DNA from: Kamptonema sp. UHCC 0994
GTDB lineage: Bacteria; Cyanobacteriota; Cyanobacteriia; Cyanobacteriales; Microcoleaceae
Reading direction: 5' to 3'
Length of the DNA stretch: 43,079 nt
NCBI RefSeq assembly: GCF_029167235.1
Contig: NZ_JARFTR010000002.1
Span: 1-43,079, forward strand
The notes below the pieces were generated by a model that searched no databases, was not told the origin of the DNA, and saw only the letters and a program-made list of their open reading frames with translations. The first letter of the stretch is position 1. Every line of letters starts with the position of its first letter. The position numbers and the translations under genes were made by a program. Below, piece by piece: positions 1 to 8,851 of the stretch.

Positions 1-64
1 TTTTTTTTTTTCAAGCAAAAGAGGCCATAGGATTTCGGGTTTTTTTTGGGGGGCGGGGAGAGGT

Positions 65-202
65 TATAAAGGGAAGGGGTGGGGGGTGGGGGGTTGGGGG
101 AAGAGGGGGTAAGGGGCTAGGGGCTAGGGGCTAGGGGAAGAAGGGAATAGAATCGGGCTTCAGCAATGAGCGAGTGTATTAAATGCCTTGGCGGTTGCTA
201 TA
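65..202 (-). repeat. Interspersed TATAGC...GCTATA element, copy A
   Basis: Read on the minus strand, this copy starts TATAGCAACCGCC, then has GATTCTATTCCCTTCTT, then a run of CCCTAGC units, and reaches a TATA at 65. The same order of blocks occurs in copies at 9677, 20151, 26407 and 40928. It has no coding capacity and is short, so it is MITE-like or REP-like. The exact left boundary in the G-rich tract is uncertain. Confidence 0.6.
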
Positions 203-223
203 TCTGTAATAGGACTAAGAACA

Positions 224-253
224 AAAAACCAGGTTTCTAGAAACCTGGTTTTT
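224..253. terminator. Perfect palindrome, bidirectional terminator-like
   Basis: Two 15-nt arms (AAAAACCAGGTTTCT and its exact complement) meet with no loop. They have an A-run on the left and a T-run on the right, so an RNA from either strand would form a hairpin followed by U residues. It lies 152 nt beyond the stop of the minus-strand gene ending at 405, with a repeat array between them. Assignment as a working terminator is inference. Confidence 0.5.
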
Positions 254-288
254 GACTCTGCGTGCGTAAGTCTTATAATCGCGATCGC

Positions 289-399
289 CAATTACCAATT
301 ACCAATTACCAATTAGCCATTACCAATTAGCAATTAGCAATTAGCCATTAGCCATTAGCAATTAGCAATTAGCCATTAGCCATTAGCCATTACCAATTA
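289..399. repeat. Heptamer tandem repeat array (CAATTAC/CCATTAG/CAATTAG)
   Basis: A run of 7-nt units with three interchanging variants (caattac, ccattag, caattag). It is directly downstream of the minus-strand gene ending at 405. It matches the short tandemly repeated repetitive (STRR) heptamers known in filamentous cyanobacteria. It begins right after a GCGATCGC octamer at 281. Confidence 0.85.
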
Positions 400-404
400 T
401 CCTA

Positions 405-791
405 CTAAGGCAGAGGTGCTACGCCATCTGTTGGCGCGATCGCACCTTCCTCTGGCTTAGCTTGCTGTTCAAGTAACTGTCGTTGTTTTTCCCGAAACTC
501 TGTCGCCGCATCAGTTACATTCTGGTGCTGTTCCGAGCTAAACTCATTCAGATCCCGGAGAGTACCTAACCTGGATCTGTGAATTAAGTCCAAAATTCCC
601 ATTCCATTGCCACGACCCGAAAAAGGGTCTCTACTATCCTGAGTTTGAAAGTCTTGTAGCGGTTGAGCACTATTCACCGCACCGCTATTTTGAGCATAAG
701 TTGGCTGAGGTAGAAAAACAACAACCGCCCCCATTGTACTCACGGCAGCTAGAATCGCGCTGATGCTAGACTTAGAGGTTTTGATTTGCAT
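405..791 (-). CDS. Small secreted protein of unknown function
   Basis: 128 aa. Residues 1-33 form a signal peptide: basic start (MQIKTSK), a hydrophobic stretch (ISAILAAVSTMGAVVVFLP) and a small-residue PTYAQ end that suits signal peptidase I. The mature part is polar, Gln/Glu-rich and low in complexity. A central stretch (GNGMGILDLIHRSRLG) may be an amphipathic helix, followed by a charged helix around EFREKQRQLLEQQ. I recognise no domain. The protein is probably periplasmic or extracellular. The ATG at 791 has no strong ribosome binding site. It is in the same direction as the porin upstream but separated from it by a strong hairpin cluster (866-979), so it is probably a separate transcript. 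Confidence 0.7.
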   Translation of the reverse strand: MQIKTSKSSISAILAAVSTMGAVVVFLPQPTYAQNSGAVNSAQPLQDFQTQDSRDPFSGRGNGMGILDLIHRSRLGTLRDLNEFSSEQHQNVTDAATEFREKQRQLLEQQAKPEEGAIAPTDGVAPLP

Positions 792-865
792 AATTTTTCG
801 CTAAACGCTCCATTAATAATGGTATCAAACTGATAGTTTATTTGCTCTAGTCCACTTAAGATCGG

Positions 866-979
866 GCGATTGAAATCGCGGCTACACAAACAAAGTCCGC
901 CTTCGCGGACTAAAGGAAAATCAACACCTTCATAACCAGCCTACGCGGGTTATGAAGGTGTTGACGCGGTTTCAACCGC
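866..979. terminator. Cascade of four hairpins (repeat element plus terminator)
   Basis: Four inverted repeats sit head to tail: GCGAT/ATCGC (866-879), AGTCCGC/GCGGACT (894-911), a 17-bp perfect stem (921-937 with 948-964, 10-nt loop) and GCGGTT/AACCGC (966-979). The cluster starts 9 nt beyond the stop of the minus-strand porin gene and would fold in its RNA, so it probably ends that transcript or protects its 3' end. The first two hairpins recur with the same spacer wording (CTACACA) at 41030-41075, so part of it is an interspersed repeat. Confidence 0.65.
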
Positions 980-987
980 CGAGGAAC

Positions 988-2937
988 CTAAAAAGTAAAG
1001 GTAGTTCTCACGACACCAATCAACAAATCAGAATTATCATTATTATGATCGGGAGCCGTCAGCCAAATAATACCCGGCGTAATTGAGATATTATCGTTAA
1101 GCTTAAACTGATAGAATGCTTCAACGTGCAAGGAAGTATCCTTATCTTCGGGCAAATCATCAGTAGAAGTGCTTGTTACTTTCGGTTCCATACCTACAAG
1201 GATACCTGCAAGATTGCCCTCTTTCAACAAATCTGGGAAAGCCAAGGTGACAGCCCAATTCCAGATTTTCTGATCGCCCCGTTCAATACTACCTCCCAGT
1301 GTAGACAGAGTGCGCTGTGCAGTATAGCCGACCCAACCACCTAGAGCAAAGCGCTTGCCAAGTTGCCAGGATGCTTCTAAGCCGTAGGAGTTGCTAGAAA
1401 CCGGAAGTGTTTTGTCGGTGTTGATGCCGAAATAATCTAGGCGACTGGGAAAATTAGCAGCATTACTACCAGTACCAGTAGTTACTCCGTAGGAATTGAC
1501 ATAAGTTAAACCTAGTGCAAAAGTCTTGCTAGGGGTGAAAGTTAATTGAGCGATCGCACCATAGGGGCCATTAAACAAACCCGCGCCCTGCTGTGGGCTA
1601 GCAGCATCAGAGGCTAAGAATCCTAAGCTCAATTCTAAGCGATCGCCAAATTGATGTCTAATCCCAATCCCTGCACCCCCAACTTGATAATAAATCGGAT
1701 TGCGCGTACCAAAGTTAGAAAGCGCCCCAGTAGCGCCATCCCCATCAAAGAAAGGATTAACTGTATTGGTAAAATCATCAGGAGCCCCAGCATTTGCCTC
1801 AAGAAAAACCGTTGTACTCTTACCAATCGGAAAACTGTAAAGCAAGGCATCTAAACTAACAGTATTGCTAGCCTCTGCAAACGGCCCCGCATTAAACCTG
1901 AGTTCCCCTTCCGGTGTGAAGGTAGAATTAGTCGAAAAAGACCCCAAGTTTGTCACTTGCAGCCTAGTTCTCAGCAAATCTTCACCGCTGAAACTGGTAT
2001 CAAAATTCAGGCGCACCCTACTACCAAAAACGGTAGAAGTATCTATTTCCCTGCCATTAGCATTATCTCCCGCCGCAATTCCAGCTACCCCAAAAATGAC
2101 TTCGCCATTAAGTTTAGTTGTAGTGGAAAATTGATTTGCCTCTAATTCCGCCGTGCGAGCTTCTAAGGCATCCACGCGCCCCCGGAGAGTAGCAAGTTCT
2201 GCGGCAAATTCTTCTTGCAGCTTTTGCAGTGCCAGCAAATCTTCTCTTTTAACTAGGTTAGTTGTACCAGCCCCAATTAACTCATTAATGCGTTCTAAAC
2301 AAGCATTTAAACCTGCCGCAAATTCGTAGCGAGTCATCGCCCGATTGCCCCGATAAGTGCCATCGGGATACCCAGCAATGCAGCCATAGCGCTCTACAAG
2401 GGATTGTAGGGCTTGAAAAGCCCAGTCTGTGGGCTGAACGTCGGAAAGTTGAGAAACTGATGTTACTTGGCCAACAGGCTCGTTATTGACACCATCTTCA
2501 GAGCTGTATTGGTTGACTTGCTCTAAAACTGTTGAAGTTGGCGCAGGTTCTGGATTTGGGACTTGCGAGTGCACAGAGGGAGTAAAGAGTTCCGCAGACA
2601 GGTTATCCGCTGGAATTTCCAGGGGTTGTGGCTGTGGCGCGATCGCAGATTTTCCGGCTTGAGTTGTTGCTACTTTTTCCTGATTTATATTTTCTAGAGA
2701 AAGAGGGGCTTGAGGCGCGATCGCTAACTCTCCCCTCGATTCCTCTGTACCCAAAACTCCATCTACGTTATCAAAGTCAGTTTTAGCATCAAACTGTGCG
2801 ATCGCTTGCCCATCCTGAGCTTGAGTTACAGCCCCAATTTTTACGGCCGAATCTGCTAGCGCCGCCGCAGACACAGCCAAACTTACTCCAATTAATGCTG
2901 GGCTTACCAGCAAAACTTTCCACAAAATTTTAGACAT
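988..2937 (-). CDS. Iron-uptake-type porin with SLH domain (OprB-like)
   Basis: 649 aa from the ATG at 2937; an upstream TTG at 2958 is possible, but the ATG is preceded by AGGTGTGAAG and starts a better signal peptide (MSKILWKVLLVSPALIGVSL). After a low-complexity periplasmic spacer come one SLH domain (about residues 165-220: DVQPTDWAFQALQ, CIAGYPDGTYRG, MTRYEFAAGLNA), a coiled coil (EELATLRGRVDALEAR), then an OprB-type beta-barrel of about 380 residues ending in a terminal Phe (TTFTF), the usual outer-membrane assembly signal. In cyanobacteria such proteins are abundant outer-membrane channels; the SLH domain anchors the barrel to peptidoglycan-linked glycans. Substrate specificity (iron or other ions) is family knowledge, not visible here. 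Confidence 0.9.
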   Translation of the reverse strand: MSKILWKVLLVSPALIGVSLAVSAAALADSAVKIGAVTQAQDGQAIAQFDAKTDFDNVDGVLGTEESRGELAIAPQAPLSLENINQEKVATTQAGKSAIAPQPQPLEIPADNLSAELFTPSVHSQVPNPEPAPTSTVLEQVNQYSSEDGVNNEPVGQVTSVSQLSDVQPTDWAFQALQSLVERYGCIAGYPDGTYRGNRAMTRYEFAAGLNACLERINELIGAGTTNLVKREDLLALQKLQEEFAAELATLRGRVDALEARTAELEANQFSTTTKLNGEVIFGVAGIAAGDNANGREIDTSTVFGSRVRLNFDTSFSGEDLLRTRLQVTNLGSFSTNSTFTPEGELRFNAGPFAEASNTVSLDALLYSFPIGKSTTVFLEANAGAPDDFTNTVNPFFDGDGATGALSNFGTRNPIYYQVGGAGIGIRHQFGDRLELSLGFLASDAASPQQGAGLFNGPYGAIAQLTFTPSKTFALGLTYVNSYGVTTGTGSNAANFPSRLDYFGINTDKTLPVSSNSYGLEASWQLGKRFALGGWVGYTAQRTLSTLGGSIERGDQKIWNWAVTLAFPDLLKEGNLAGILVGMEPKVTSTSTDDLPEDKDTSLHVEAFYQFKLNDNISITPGIIWLTAPDHNNDNSDLLIGVVRTTFTF

Positions 2938-3178
2938 CTGCACTTCACACCTATTCAAGCTAAAAAGACTAAAGTTCTCAAATAATCCCCCTAAAAATCA
3001 TTCTTGTCAAGAATAATATTCATTATTAATTGCTATACATAAACCCTGCCTAAATCCTGTTCAGTGATACGATAGCTATTTTTGGATGTTACAAATAGCA
3101 GACTTAAATACACAAAATAAGTTATTTGTCAATATCTAAAATCCAAAATTCAAAATAGGTATCAAGTGGGGAATTTCA

Positions 3179-4336
3179 GTGAAGTCTGCTGTGAAACTAA
3201 AATATGCTCTCGTTCACGAATGGTTAACCCCGAAAGCAACTGGCGGCTCCGAACTCGTTGTAGAAGAAATCCTCAAACATATCAACGCTGATATTTATGC
3301 ACTAATTGACTTTGAATCGAGCAATCCTCAAAGTTATCTTTACAAGCGAGCGATCGGCAAAACATTTTTACAGCACCTTCCTTTCGCCCGCAACGGCGTA
3401 CAAAAATATCTACCTCTATTGCCCCTAGCAATTGAACAGCTAGATTTACGCGAGTACGACATCATACTCTCCTCTTCCCACGCCGTTGCTAAAGGCGTAC
3501 TCACAAGTCCCCAACAACTCCACATTTGCTACTGCCACACCCCCATGCGCTACGCCTGGGACTTAACCTTTGACTACCTCCGTAGTAGCAAAGCCGGACA
3601 AGGAATTCAGGGCTTACTAACCCGTTATTTACTCCACAGAATTCGCCAGTGGGACGTAATTTCTGCCAATCGAGTAGATTATTTCATCGCCAACTCCCAA
3701 CACACCGCACGGCGCATCTGGCGGTGTTATCGACGGCCAGCAGAAGTCATTTACCCCCCAGTAAACATCGATCGCTTTCGCTTTGAACCAAAGAAACAAG
3801 ATTTTTACCTGACAGTTTGCCGCTTAGTCAGTTACAAGAGAATATCCATAGTTGTCAAAGCCTTCAATCAACTCGGACTTCCCCTAGTAGTAATTGGCAC
3901 CGGGCCTGAGTTACACTTGCTCCAGCAAATAGCTCAACCCAACGTGCAAATCCTCGGCTGGCAGTCCCCGGAAGTAGTTGAGAAATATATGGCCGAGGCA
4001 AAAGCCTTCGTCTATGCAGCCTGCGAAGATTTCGGCATCGCCTTAGTCGAAGCCCAAGCTTGCGGGACACCAGCGATCGCTTATGGAGGTGGAGGTGCAT
4101 TAGAGACAGTGATTGATATTCGGCAACACCCAAACTCTGGAACAGGATTATTTTTCTCGTCCCAGACAGAGGAAGCCTTAGTCGAAGCAGTAGAGGCCTT
4201 CGAGGCCATGAGTGGGGCTTTCAACCCAGAAATGGGGCGATCGCAAGCCGCTCAGTTCCATCCTAAAATTTTTCAGGAACGCTACCTAGCTTTTTTGGAA
4301 CGCTGCTGGCAAGAATTTCAACCTGTAAAATTTTAA
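3179..4336 (+). CDS. Glycosyltransferase family 4 (GT-B fold)
   Basis: 385 aa, GTG start at 3179 preceded by GTGGGGAA. The N-terminal half starts with ALVHEWLTPKATGGSE, the acceptor-side glycine-rich loop of GT4 enzymes. The C-terminal Rossmann half carries VIYPPVNIDRFRF, LTVCRLVSYKR and the retaining E-x7-E motif in EDFGIALVEAQACGTP, the donor-sugar site. No membrane segment is seen, so it is cytosolic or peripheral. It most likely transfers a nucleotide-activated hexose onto a lipid-linked glycan. It stands 182 bp upstream of the initiating sugar transferase and in the same direction, which points to exopolysaccharide or O-antigen-like assembly. The sugar cannot be read from the sequence. 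Confidence 0.9.
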   Translation: MKSAVKLKYALVHEWLTPKATGGSELVVEEILKHINADIYALIDFESSNPQSYLYKRAIGKTFLQHLPFARNGVQKYLPLLPLAIEQLDLREYDIILSSSHAVAKGVLTSPQQLHICYCHTPMRYAWDLTFDYLRSSKAGQGIQGLLTRYLLHRIRQWDVISANRVDYFIANSQHTARRIWRCYRRPAEVIYPPVNIDRFRFEPKKQDFYLTVCRLVSYKRISIVVKAFNQLGLPLVVIGTGPELHLLQQIAQPNVQILGWQSPEVVEKYMAEAKAFVYAACEDFGIALVEAQACGTPAIAYGGGGALETVIDIRQHPNSGTGLFFSSQTEEALVEAVEAFEAMSGAFNPEMGRSQAAQFHPKIFQERYLAFLERCWQEFQPVKF

Positions 4337-4518
4337 GGGAAAATAGGCATCAAAATCAATGGTAGAAAGGGATTTAGGGATTTTACAGCTCTCAGCAAGG
4401 GAGGGCCCACTAGGGGAAAACTACCACTTTTTACCGATTCATTGTTTTTGATTTCTACTACCTTGCGTCTTGAGGCTTTATGATCATGACTGTGTGTGGT
4501 GTGAATTGAAGGAGTAAG

Positions 4519-5250
4519 ATGACTGCCGACAGCCAACTCATCTCCGGCAAGGTAATTCGAGCGATCGCTCGACGCGGTTTTCAGCCTGTCCTGCCTAGAG
4601 ACGGACGCATAGGCCTGTCTGTACAGAGCCTAGACGGAGAGTTTTTCAAGCGCTGCTTCGATATCCTGTTTTCCCTATCAGTTCTGATAATGTTTGCCCC
4701 GGTTTACCTGCTTTTGGTTCTACTAATTGCTTTAAGCTCGCCAGGGCCAGTTTTTTATGTACAAGAAAGAGTCGGCAAAAACCGCCAGCTCTTTAACTGT
4801 CTTAAATTCAGAACAATGGTGGAAAATGCGGATGAAATATTAGTGGAGATTATGGAAACTTCCCCCCATCTCCGCCAAGAATTTCAGGACAATTTCAAGC
4901 TGAAACAAGACCCTCGAATTACATGGATTGGGAGATTTTTACGAGTTACCAGTTTAGATGAATTTCCTCAGTTTTGGAACGTTTTGAAAGGAGATATGAG
5001 TGTCGTAGGGCCTCGACCATTAGTTGTTGAAGAACTGCCAAGATACGGCCGCCACATCAACAAAATCTTAACCATCAGACCTGGAATTACAGGACTATGG
5101 CAAGTGTCCGGGCGCAATGACATCCCCTATCCCCGCCGAGTCCAAATCGACCTTTACTATGTAAACGCCAAAAATCTTTGGATGGATCTCTGGATCGTTG
5201 TCAAAACTTTTGGCGTAGTGATTTTCCCCAAAAATAACGGGGCTTACTAA
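4519..5250 (+). CDS. Initiating sugar transferase (WbaP/EpsL-type polyprenyl-phosphate glycosylphosphotransferase)
   Basis: 243 aa with a clear AAGGAG ribosome site 4 nt before the ATG. One hydrophobic segment (about 48-71, FSLSVLIMFAPVYLLLVLLI) anchors it in the membrane. The catalytic domain shows the family motifs KFRTM (96-100), TSLDEFPQFWNVLKGDMS (144-161), VGPRP and PGITGLWQVSGR. Such enzymes move a sugar-1-phosphate from a UDP-sugar to undecaprenyl phosphate, the first step of capsule or exopolysaccharide synthesis. It is the short monotopic form without the N-terminal multi-span domain. With the GT4 upstream and Gmd/Fcl downstream it defines a polysaccharide block. Confidence 0.93.
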   Translation: MTADSQLISGKVIRAIARRGFQPVLPRDGRIGLSVQSLDGEFFKRCFDILFSLSVLIMFAPVYLLLVLLIALSSPGPVFYVQERVGKNRQLFNCLKFRTMVENADEILVEIMETSPHLRQEFQDNFKLKQDPRITWIGRFLRVTSLDEFPQFWNVLKGDMSVVGPRPLVVEELPRYGRHINKILTIRPGITGLWQVSGRNDIPYPRRVQIDLYYVNAKNLWMDLWIVVKTFGVVIFPKNNGAY

Positions 5251-5376
5251 AACCAGCTATCAGCATTCAGCTACTATCTATCAGCTATTTGTTCTTAACT
5301 TTTTGTCAGGGTCAATTAGCCGATCGATATTAGGTGAATGCTGCTCGGTGGGTTGGCGTATATAAACTCAACATCT

Positions 5377-5403
5377 TTTAGGGTGGGCAATCCTCACCCT
5401 AAA
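5377..5403 (+). terminator. Hairpin, possible terminator of the sugar transferase gene
   Basis: Perfect 9-bp stem TTTAGGGTG / CACCCTAAA with a 9-nt loop, then TTTAGTT. It is 127 nt beyond the stop at 5250. There is no clean U-run, so the terminator role is only plausible. Confidence 0.4.
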
Positions 5404-5422
5404 TTTAGTTATGACCATTTAG

Positions 5423-5470
5423 TAATTGGTAATTGGTAATTGGTAATTGGTAATTGGTAATTGGTAATTG
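5423..5470. repeat. TAATTGG heptamer tandem array
   Basis: About seven near-perfect TAATTGG units in a row. This is the complement of the CAATTAC type seen at 289-399, so the same family appears in both orientations in the window. Confidence 0.9.
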
Positions 5471-5703
5471 AAAGCAGTAACTACCCAATTGAAAACTGCT
5501 ATAAGTAATTTTCCCCATCTCCCCCATCCTCCCCATCCTCCCCATCCTCCCCACTCATCAGCGGTCAATATCTTTGCAAAAACTACATAGTTCCTTGACC
5601 CTGAGTTGGGGATTATAGGTTAACGTAGAAATTTGATAATGGCAAAGGCAAGTAACAACAGCCCTAGCCCTTAGAGTTAAAGTGTCTGTGAAGGGAAAAT
5701 CAA

Positions 5704-6738
5704 ATGACGGAACGCAAGCGAGCGCTAATTACGGGTATTACAGGTCAAGACGGCTCCTATTTGAGTGAATTGCTACTAGAAAAAGGATATGAAGTTCACG
5801 GTATTATCCGGCGAAGTTCAACCTTTAACACCGATCGAATTGACCATATCTATGTCGATCCTCACAGTGACAATGCCCGTTTATTCCTCCATTACGGCGA
5901 CTTAACCGACGGGACTACCCTGCGCCGAATTTTGGAAGAAGTTAAACCCATAGAAATTTATAACTTAGGCGCTCAATCTCACGTTCGAGTTAGTTTTGAC
6001 GCACCAGAATATACCGTTGACGCAGTAGGTTTAGGCGTATTGCGTCTCTTAGAAGCGATTCGCGACTACCGCCATCGGACAGGAATTGAAGTGCGATTTT
6101 ATCAAGCTGGTTCCTCTGAAATGTACGGTTTAGTTCAGGAAGTTCCCCAGAAAGAAACAACACCATTTTATCCCAGAAGTCCCTATGCTTGTGCCAAGGT
6201 TTATGCCCACTGGCAAACAATAAATTACCGGGAATCTTACGGGATGTTTGCCACAAATGGTATTCTATTTAACCATGAATCACCTCGGCGTGGTGAAACG
6301 TTTGTCACCCGTAAAATCACTCGCGCCGTAGCCAGAATTGTCGCCGGCAAACAGAAAAAACTTTACCTTGGTAATCTCGATTCTAAGCGCGACTGGGGTT
6401 ATGCTAAGGACTACGTAAAAGCCATGTGGCTGATGTTACAACACGACAAACCGGATGATTATGTAGTAGCAACTGGTGAAACCTATTCGATCCGCCAATT
6501 TCTGGATAAAGCCTTTGAATATGTCAACTTAGACTGGCACGAATATGTCGAATTTGACGAACGCTATTTACGACCGGCCGAAGTAGAATTGTTAATTGGC
6601 GACTCTACTAAAGCCCGGAAAAATTTAGGTTGGGAACCATCTGTCACCTTTGAAGAGTTAGTCCACTTAATGGTAGACTCTGACGTAAAGGCTTTTGAAG
6701 AGCAACTGCGTGGTTCTAGTAACACCAGTTTTGATTAA
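5704..6738 (+). CDS. gmd: GDP-mannose 4,6-dehydratase
   Basis: 344 aa extended SDR enzyme that turns GDP-D-mannose into GDP-4-keto-6-deoxy-D-mannose in the cytosol, the first step to GDP-L-fucose and related 6-deoxy sugars. Visible features are the NADP-binding [12 protein letters not shown] (9-20), the [11 protein letters not shown] loop (36-46) typical of Gmd, GSSEMYG (136-142), the catalytic Tyr161 and Lys165 in YACAKVYAH, and [15 protein letters not shown]. Length and motifs are complete. An AAGGGA ribosome site precedes the ATG. The next gene, fcl, uses its product. Confidence 0.97.
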   Translation: MTERKRALITGITGQDGSYLSELLLEKGYEVHGIIRRSSTFNTDRIDHIYVDPHSDNARLFLHYGDLTDGTTLRRILEEVKPIEIYNLGAQSHVRVSFDAPEYTVDAVGLGVLRLLEAIRDYRHRTGIEVRFYQAGSSEMYGLVQEVPQKETTPFYPRSPYACAKVYAHWQTINYRESYGMFATNGILFNHESPRRGETFVTRKITRAVARIVAGKQKKLYLGNLDSKRDWGYAKDYVKAMWLMLQHDKPDDYVVATGETYSIRQFLDKAFEYVNLDWHEYVEFDERYLRPAEVELLIGDSTKARKNLGWEPSVTFEELVHLMVDSDVKAFEEQLRGSSNTSFD

Positions 6739-6980
6739 TTTCTGCAACTAATAACCATCAGTAGTTGGCTGGAATTGTAGGCAATTATACTACGAACAAA
6801 ATGTTTAAACCCATTGCCAGCCATCAACTGAGTGAACAATATCTTAGATTGTGGGAAAGCCGATTTTAGATTTTTTGTGAATATTTAATCAATCACTTAA
6901 TCAGGGCATCTATAATCTAAAATCGGCGGATTGCTAAATAGCTTGTGCAAGCAAATTACTCTGGAAATGAGGATAGAAAT

Positions 6981-7925
6981 ATGACTGGGCTAGATTTGAG
7001 TGACAAGCGGATTTTAGTTACGGGTGGCGCTGGTTTTTTGGGTCGTAACGTTGTCGATCAGCTTGTGAAAGCAGGGGCTAATCGGGAAAAGATTTCGATT
7101 CCACGTTCCCATGATTTTGACCTCCGAGTGATGGAAAATTGCCAGCGTGTTGCTGAGAAACAAGATATCATCATTCACTTAGCTGCCCACGTCGGCGGCA
7201 TTGGTTTAAATCAGCAAAAACCTGCTGAATTATTTTACGACAACTTGATGATGGGGGTTCAATTAATTCACGCCGCCTATCAAGCCGGAGTTAAAAAATT
7301 CACCTGTCTAGGCACTATTTGTGCTTATCCCAAATTTACTCCAGTTCCATTTAAGGAGGACGATCTTTGGAATGGCTACCCGGAGGAAACTAATGCGCCT
7401 TATGGAGTTGCCAAAAAAGCTTTATTAGTGCAATTGCAATCTTATCGGCAGCAATACGGGTTTAATGGTATTTATTTGTTGCCTGTAAATTTATATGGCC
7501 CGGAGGATAATTTCGATCCTAAAAGTTCTCATGTAATTCCAGCGTTAATTCGGAAAGTACATGAGGCACAGCTAAGGGGTGATAAAGAGTTACCTGTTTG
7601 GGGTGATGGTAGTCCTACTCGCGAGTTTTTGTATTCCCTTGATGCAGCGCGGGGGATTGTGATGGCCACTCAATCCTATAATGACTCGGAACCTGTTAAT
7701 TTGGGAACTAATCATGAAATATCAATTCGAGACTTGATTAATCTCGTGTCTGAATTGATGGGATATGAAGGGGAAATAGTTTGGCAGACTGATAAACCCA
7801 ATGGCCAACCGCGCCGATGTTTGGATACGGAAAGGGCGAAAAAGGCGTTTGGATTTACTGCCGAAATGGAGTTTAAGGAAGGGTTGAAGAATACTATTGA
7901 ATGGTATCGGGAACACGCGGTATAA
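6981..7925 (+). CDS. fcl: GDP-L-fucose synthase
   Basis: 314 aa from the ATG at 6981, which has GAGGA 7 nt upstream; an in-frame GTG at 6945 would add 12 polar residues and is less likely. It is an extended SDR protein with GGAGFLG (15-21), LAAHVGGIG (68-76), the GTICAYPKF stretch (111-119) and catalytic Tyr141/Lys145 (YGVAKKA). The enzyme epimerises and reduces GDP-4-keto-6-deoxymannose to GDP-L-fucose, using NADPH. It follows gmd by 242 bp, giving the complete two-step route, so fucose is a likely component of the surface glycan made by this cluster. Confidence 0.95.
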   Translation: MTGLDLSDKRILVTGGAGFLGRNVVDQLVKAGANREKISIPRSHDFDLRVMENCQRVAEKQDIIIHLAAHVGGIGLNQQKPAELFYDNLMMGVQLIHAAYQAGVKKFTCLGTICAYPKFTPVPFKEDDLWNGYPEETNAPYGVAKKALLVQLQSYRQQYGFNGIYLLPVNLYGPEDNFDPKSSHVIPALIRKVHEAQLRGDKELPVWGDGSPTREFLYSLDAARGIVMATQSYNDSEPVNLGTNHEISIRDLINLVSELMGYEGEIVWQTDKPNGQPRRCLDTERAKKAFGFTAEMEFKEGLKNTIEWYREHAV

Positions 7926-7935
7926 TTCTCTGATT

Positions 7936-7966
7936 AAACCCGGTTTTGTTAAGAAATCGGGTTTTT
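7936..7966 (+). terminator. Rho-independent-type terminator after fcl
   Basis: Stem AAACCCG / CGGGTTT followed by a run of T, 11 nt after the fcl stop. Its T-run ends just before the ATG at 7971, which argues that the next gene really starts further downstream (8001). Confidence 0.7.
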
Positions 7967-8000
7967 TAAGATGATTAACGTTACTCTTCTATTTTCAAGT

Positions 8001-8606
8001 ATGTTTAGTAAAGCAGAATTACGTCGATCGCACCTCAAAACCCGCCAATCCCTCTCCGTACAAGCATGGAAACAAAAAAGCGATCGCCTCTGCACCCACA
8101 TCCAACACTCACCCCTATTCACCCAAGCACAAACAATACTAGCCTACTTCACTTATCGCCAAGAACCAGACTTAACACCCCTATTTACCATCCCTAAAAA
8201 ATGGGGATTTCCCCGCTGTAGCGGTAATCAACTCTCCTGGCATAACTGGACACCCGGAGATAATTTACAAACAGGAAAATTTGGTATACTAGAACCTTAC
8301 CCAGACAGCCCCATATTAGAACCATCCGCAGTCGATTTAATCCTTGTACCCGCAGTAGCTTGTGATACACAGGGCTATCGCTTAGGTTACGGCGGTGGCT
8401 ATTATGACAGAATGCTAAGTTTACCAGAATGGGCATCAAAGCCTGCGATCGGCATCATTTTTGAGTTTGCTTGCTTAGCAGAACTTCCAATTGATTCGTG
8501 GGATCGACCTCTACACGGCTTTTGTACAGAAACAGGTTTAATCATGGTACAAAAACGAGCGGAGAATCGATCGCAACCGCAAAGGTGCGATGTTTTTAAT
8601 TACTGA
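8001..8606 (+). CDS. 5-formyltetrahydrofolate cyclo-ligase
   Basis: 201 aa from the ATG at 8001 (MFSKAELRRSHLKTRQSL), the usual beginning of the family; an in-frame ATG at 7971 lies at the end of the fcl terminator and is disfavoured. The enzyme uses ATP to convert 5-formyl-THF to 5,10-methenyl-THF, recycling the folate form made by a side reaction of GlyA, which is also in this window. Evidence: the ATP/folate loop LVPAVACDTQGYRLGYGGGYYDRML near residues 113-137 and the basic N-terminal helix. Cytosolic, complete length. Downstream is a polypyrimidine tract. Confidence 0.92.
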   Translation: MFSKAELRRSHLKTRQSLSVQAWKQKSDRLCTHIQHSPLFTQAQTILAYFTYRQEPDLTPLFTIPKKWGFPRCSGNQLSWHNWTPGDNLQTGKFGILEPYPDSPILEPSAVDLILVPAVACDTQGYRLGYGGGYYDRMLSLPEWASKPAIGIIFEFACLAELPIDSWDRPLHGFCTETGLIMVQKRAENRSQPQRCDVFNY

Positions 8607-8649
8607 AACCATTGATTTGATTGCATTTTCTTTTTCTCATCGATAACTA

Positions 8650-8723
8650 AAGCCCTTTTCCTTCTTCCCTCTTCCTTCTTCCCTCTTCCTTCTTCCCTCT
8701 TCCTTCTTCCTTCTTCCTTCTTC
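8650..8723. repeat. Polypyrimidine tandem repeat (CTTCTTCCCTCTTC units)
   Basis: About 70 bases of almost pure C/T on the plus strand, built from repeated CCTTCTTCCCT and CTTCCTT units. Mirror-like homopyrimidine tracts can form triplex DNA in vitro. It lies between two plus-strand genes, about 45 nt after the stop at 8606. Confidence 0.8.
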
Positions 8724-8851
8724 TGAATTTCACAATCTCCCGCTATACTGCTTTGGTTAAGGGTGAGAATGTCAACTCAGTTGTGCGTTGTCTAGCATAG
8801 CCTCAAAATCGACTTGCTTCGCCCCTACCAACTGAAAACTAATCATCACCT

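Larger units (their letters stand above)
1..404. repeat. Gene-free, repeat-filled edge region
   Basis: No gene is supported in these 404 bases. In order it holds a T-run, a G-rich purine tract (about 40-112), an interspersed element with GCTATA at its right end (65-202, listed separately), a perfect 30-nt palindrome (224-253) and a degenerate heptamer tandem array (289-399). All lie downstream of the minus-strand gene that ends at 405, so the palindrome could act as its terminator. Confidence 0.8.
5251..5703. other. Intergenic region with hairpin and repeats, no gene seen
   Basis: Between the sugar transferase and gmd I find no convincing gene. It holds a hairpin (5377-5403), a TAATTGG heptamer array (5423-5470) and a pyrimidine-rich CCCCATCCTC tandem tract (about 5512-5554). 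The last 100 bases before gmd look like ordinary leader sequence. Confidence 0.7.

Noticed and set aside
1126-2145. Several plus-strand frames opposite the porin
   Set aside because: Short, overlapping, without start signals; antisense shadows of the barrel domain.
5251-5703. tRNA or small structured RNA in the gap before gmd
   Set aside because: No cloverleaf or GTTCGA-type arm found; only one simple hairpin and repeats.
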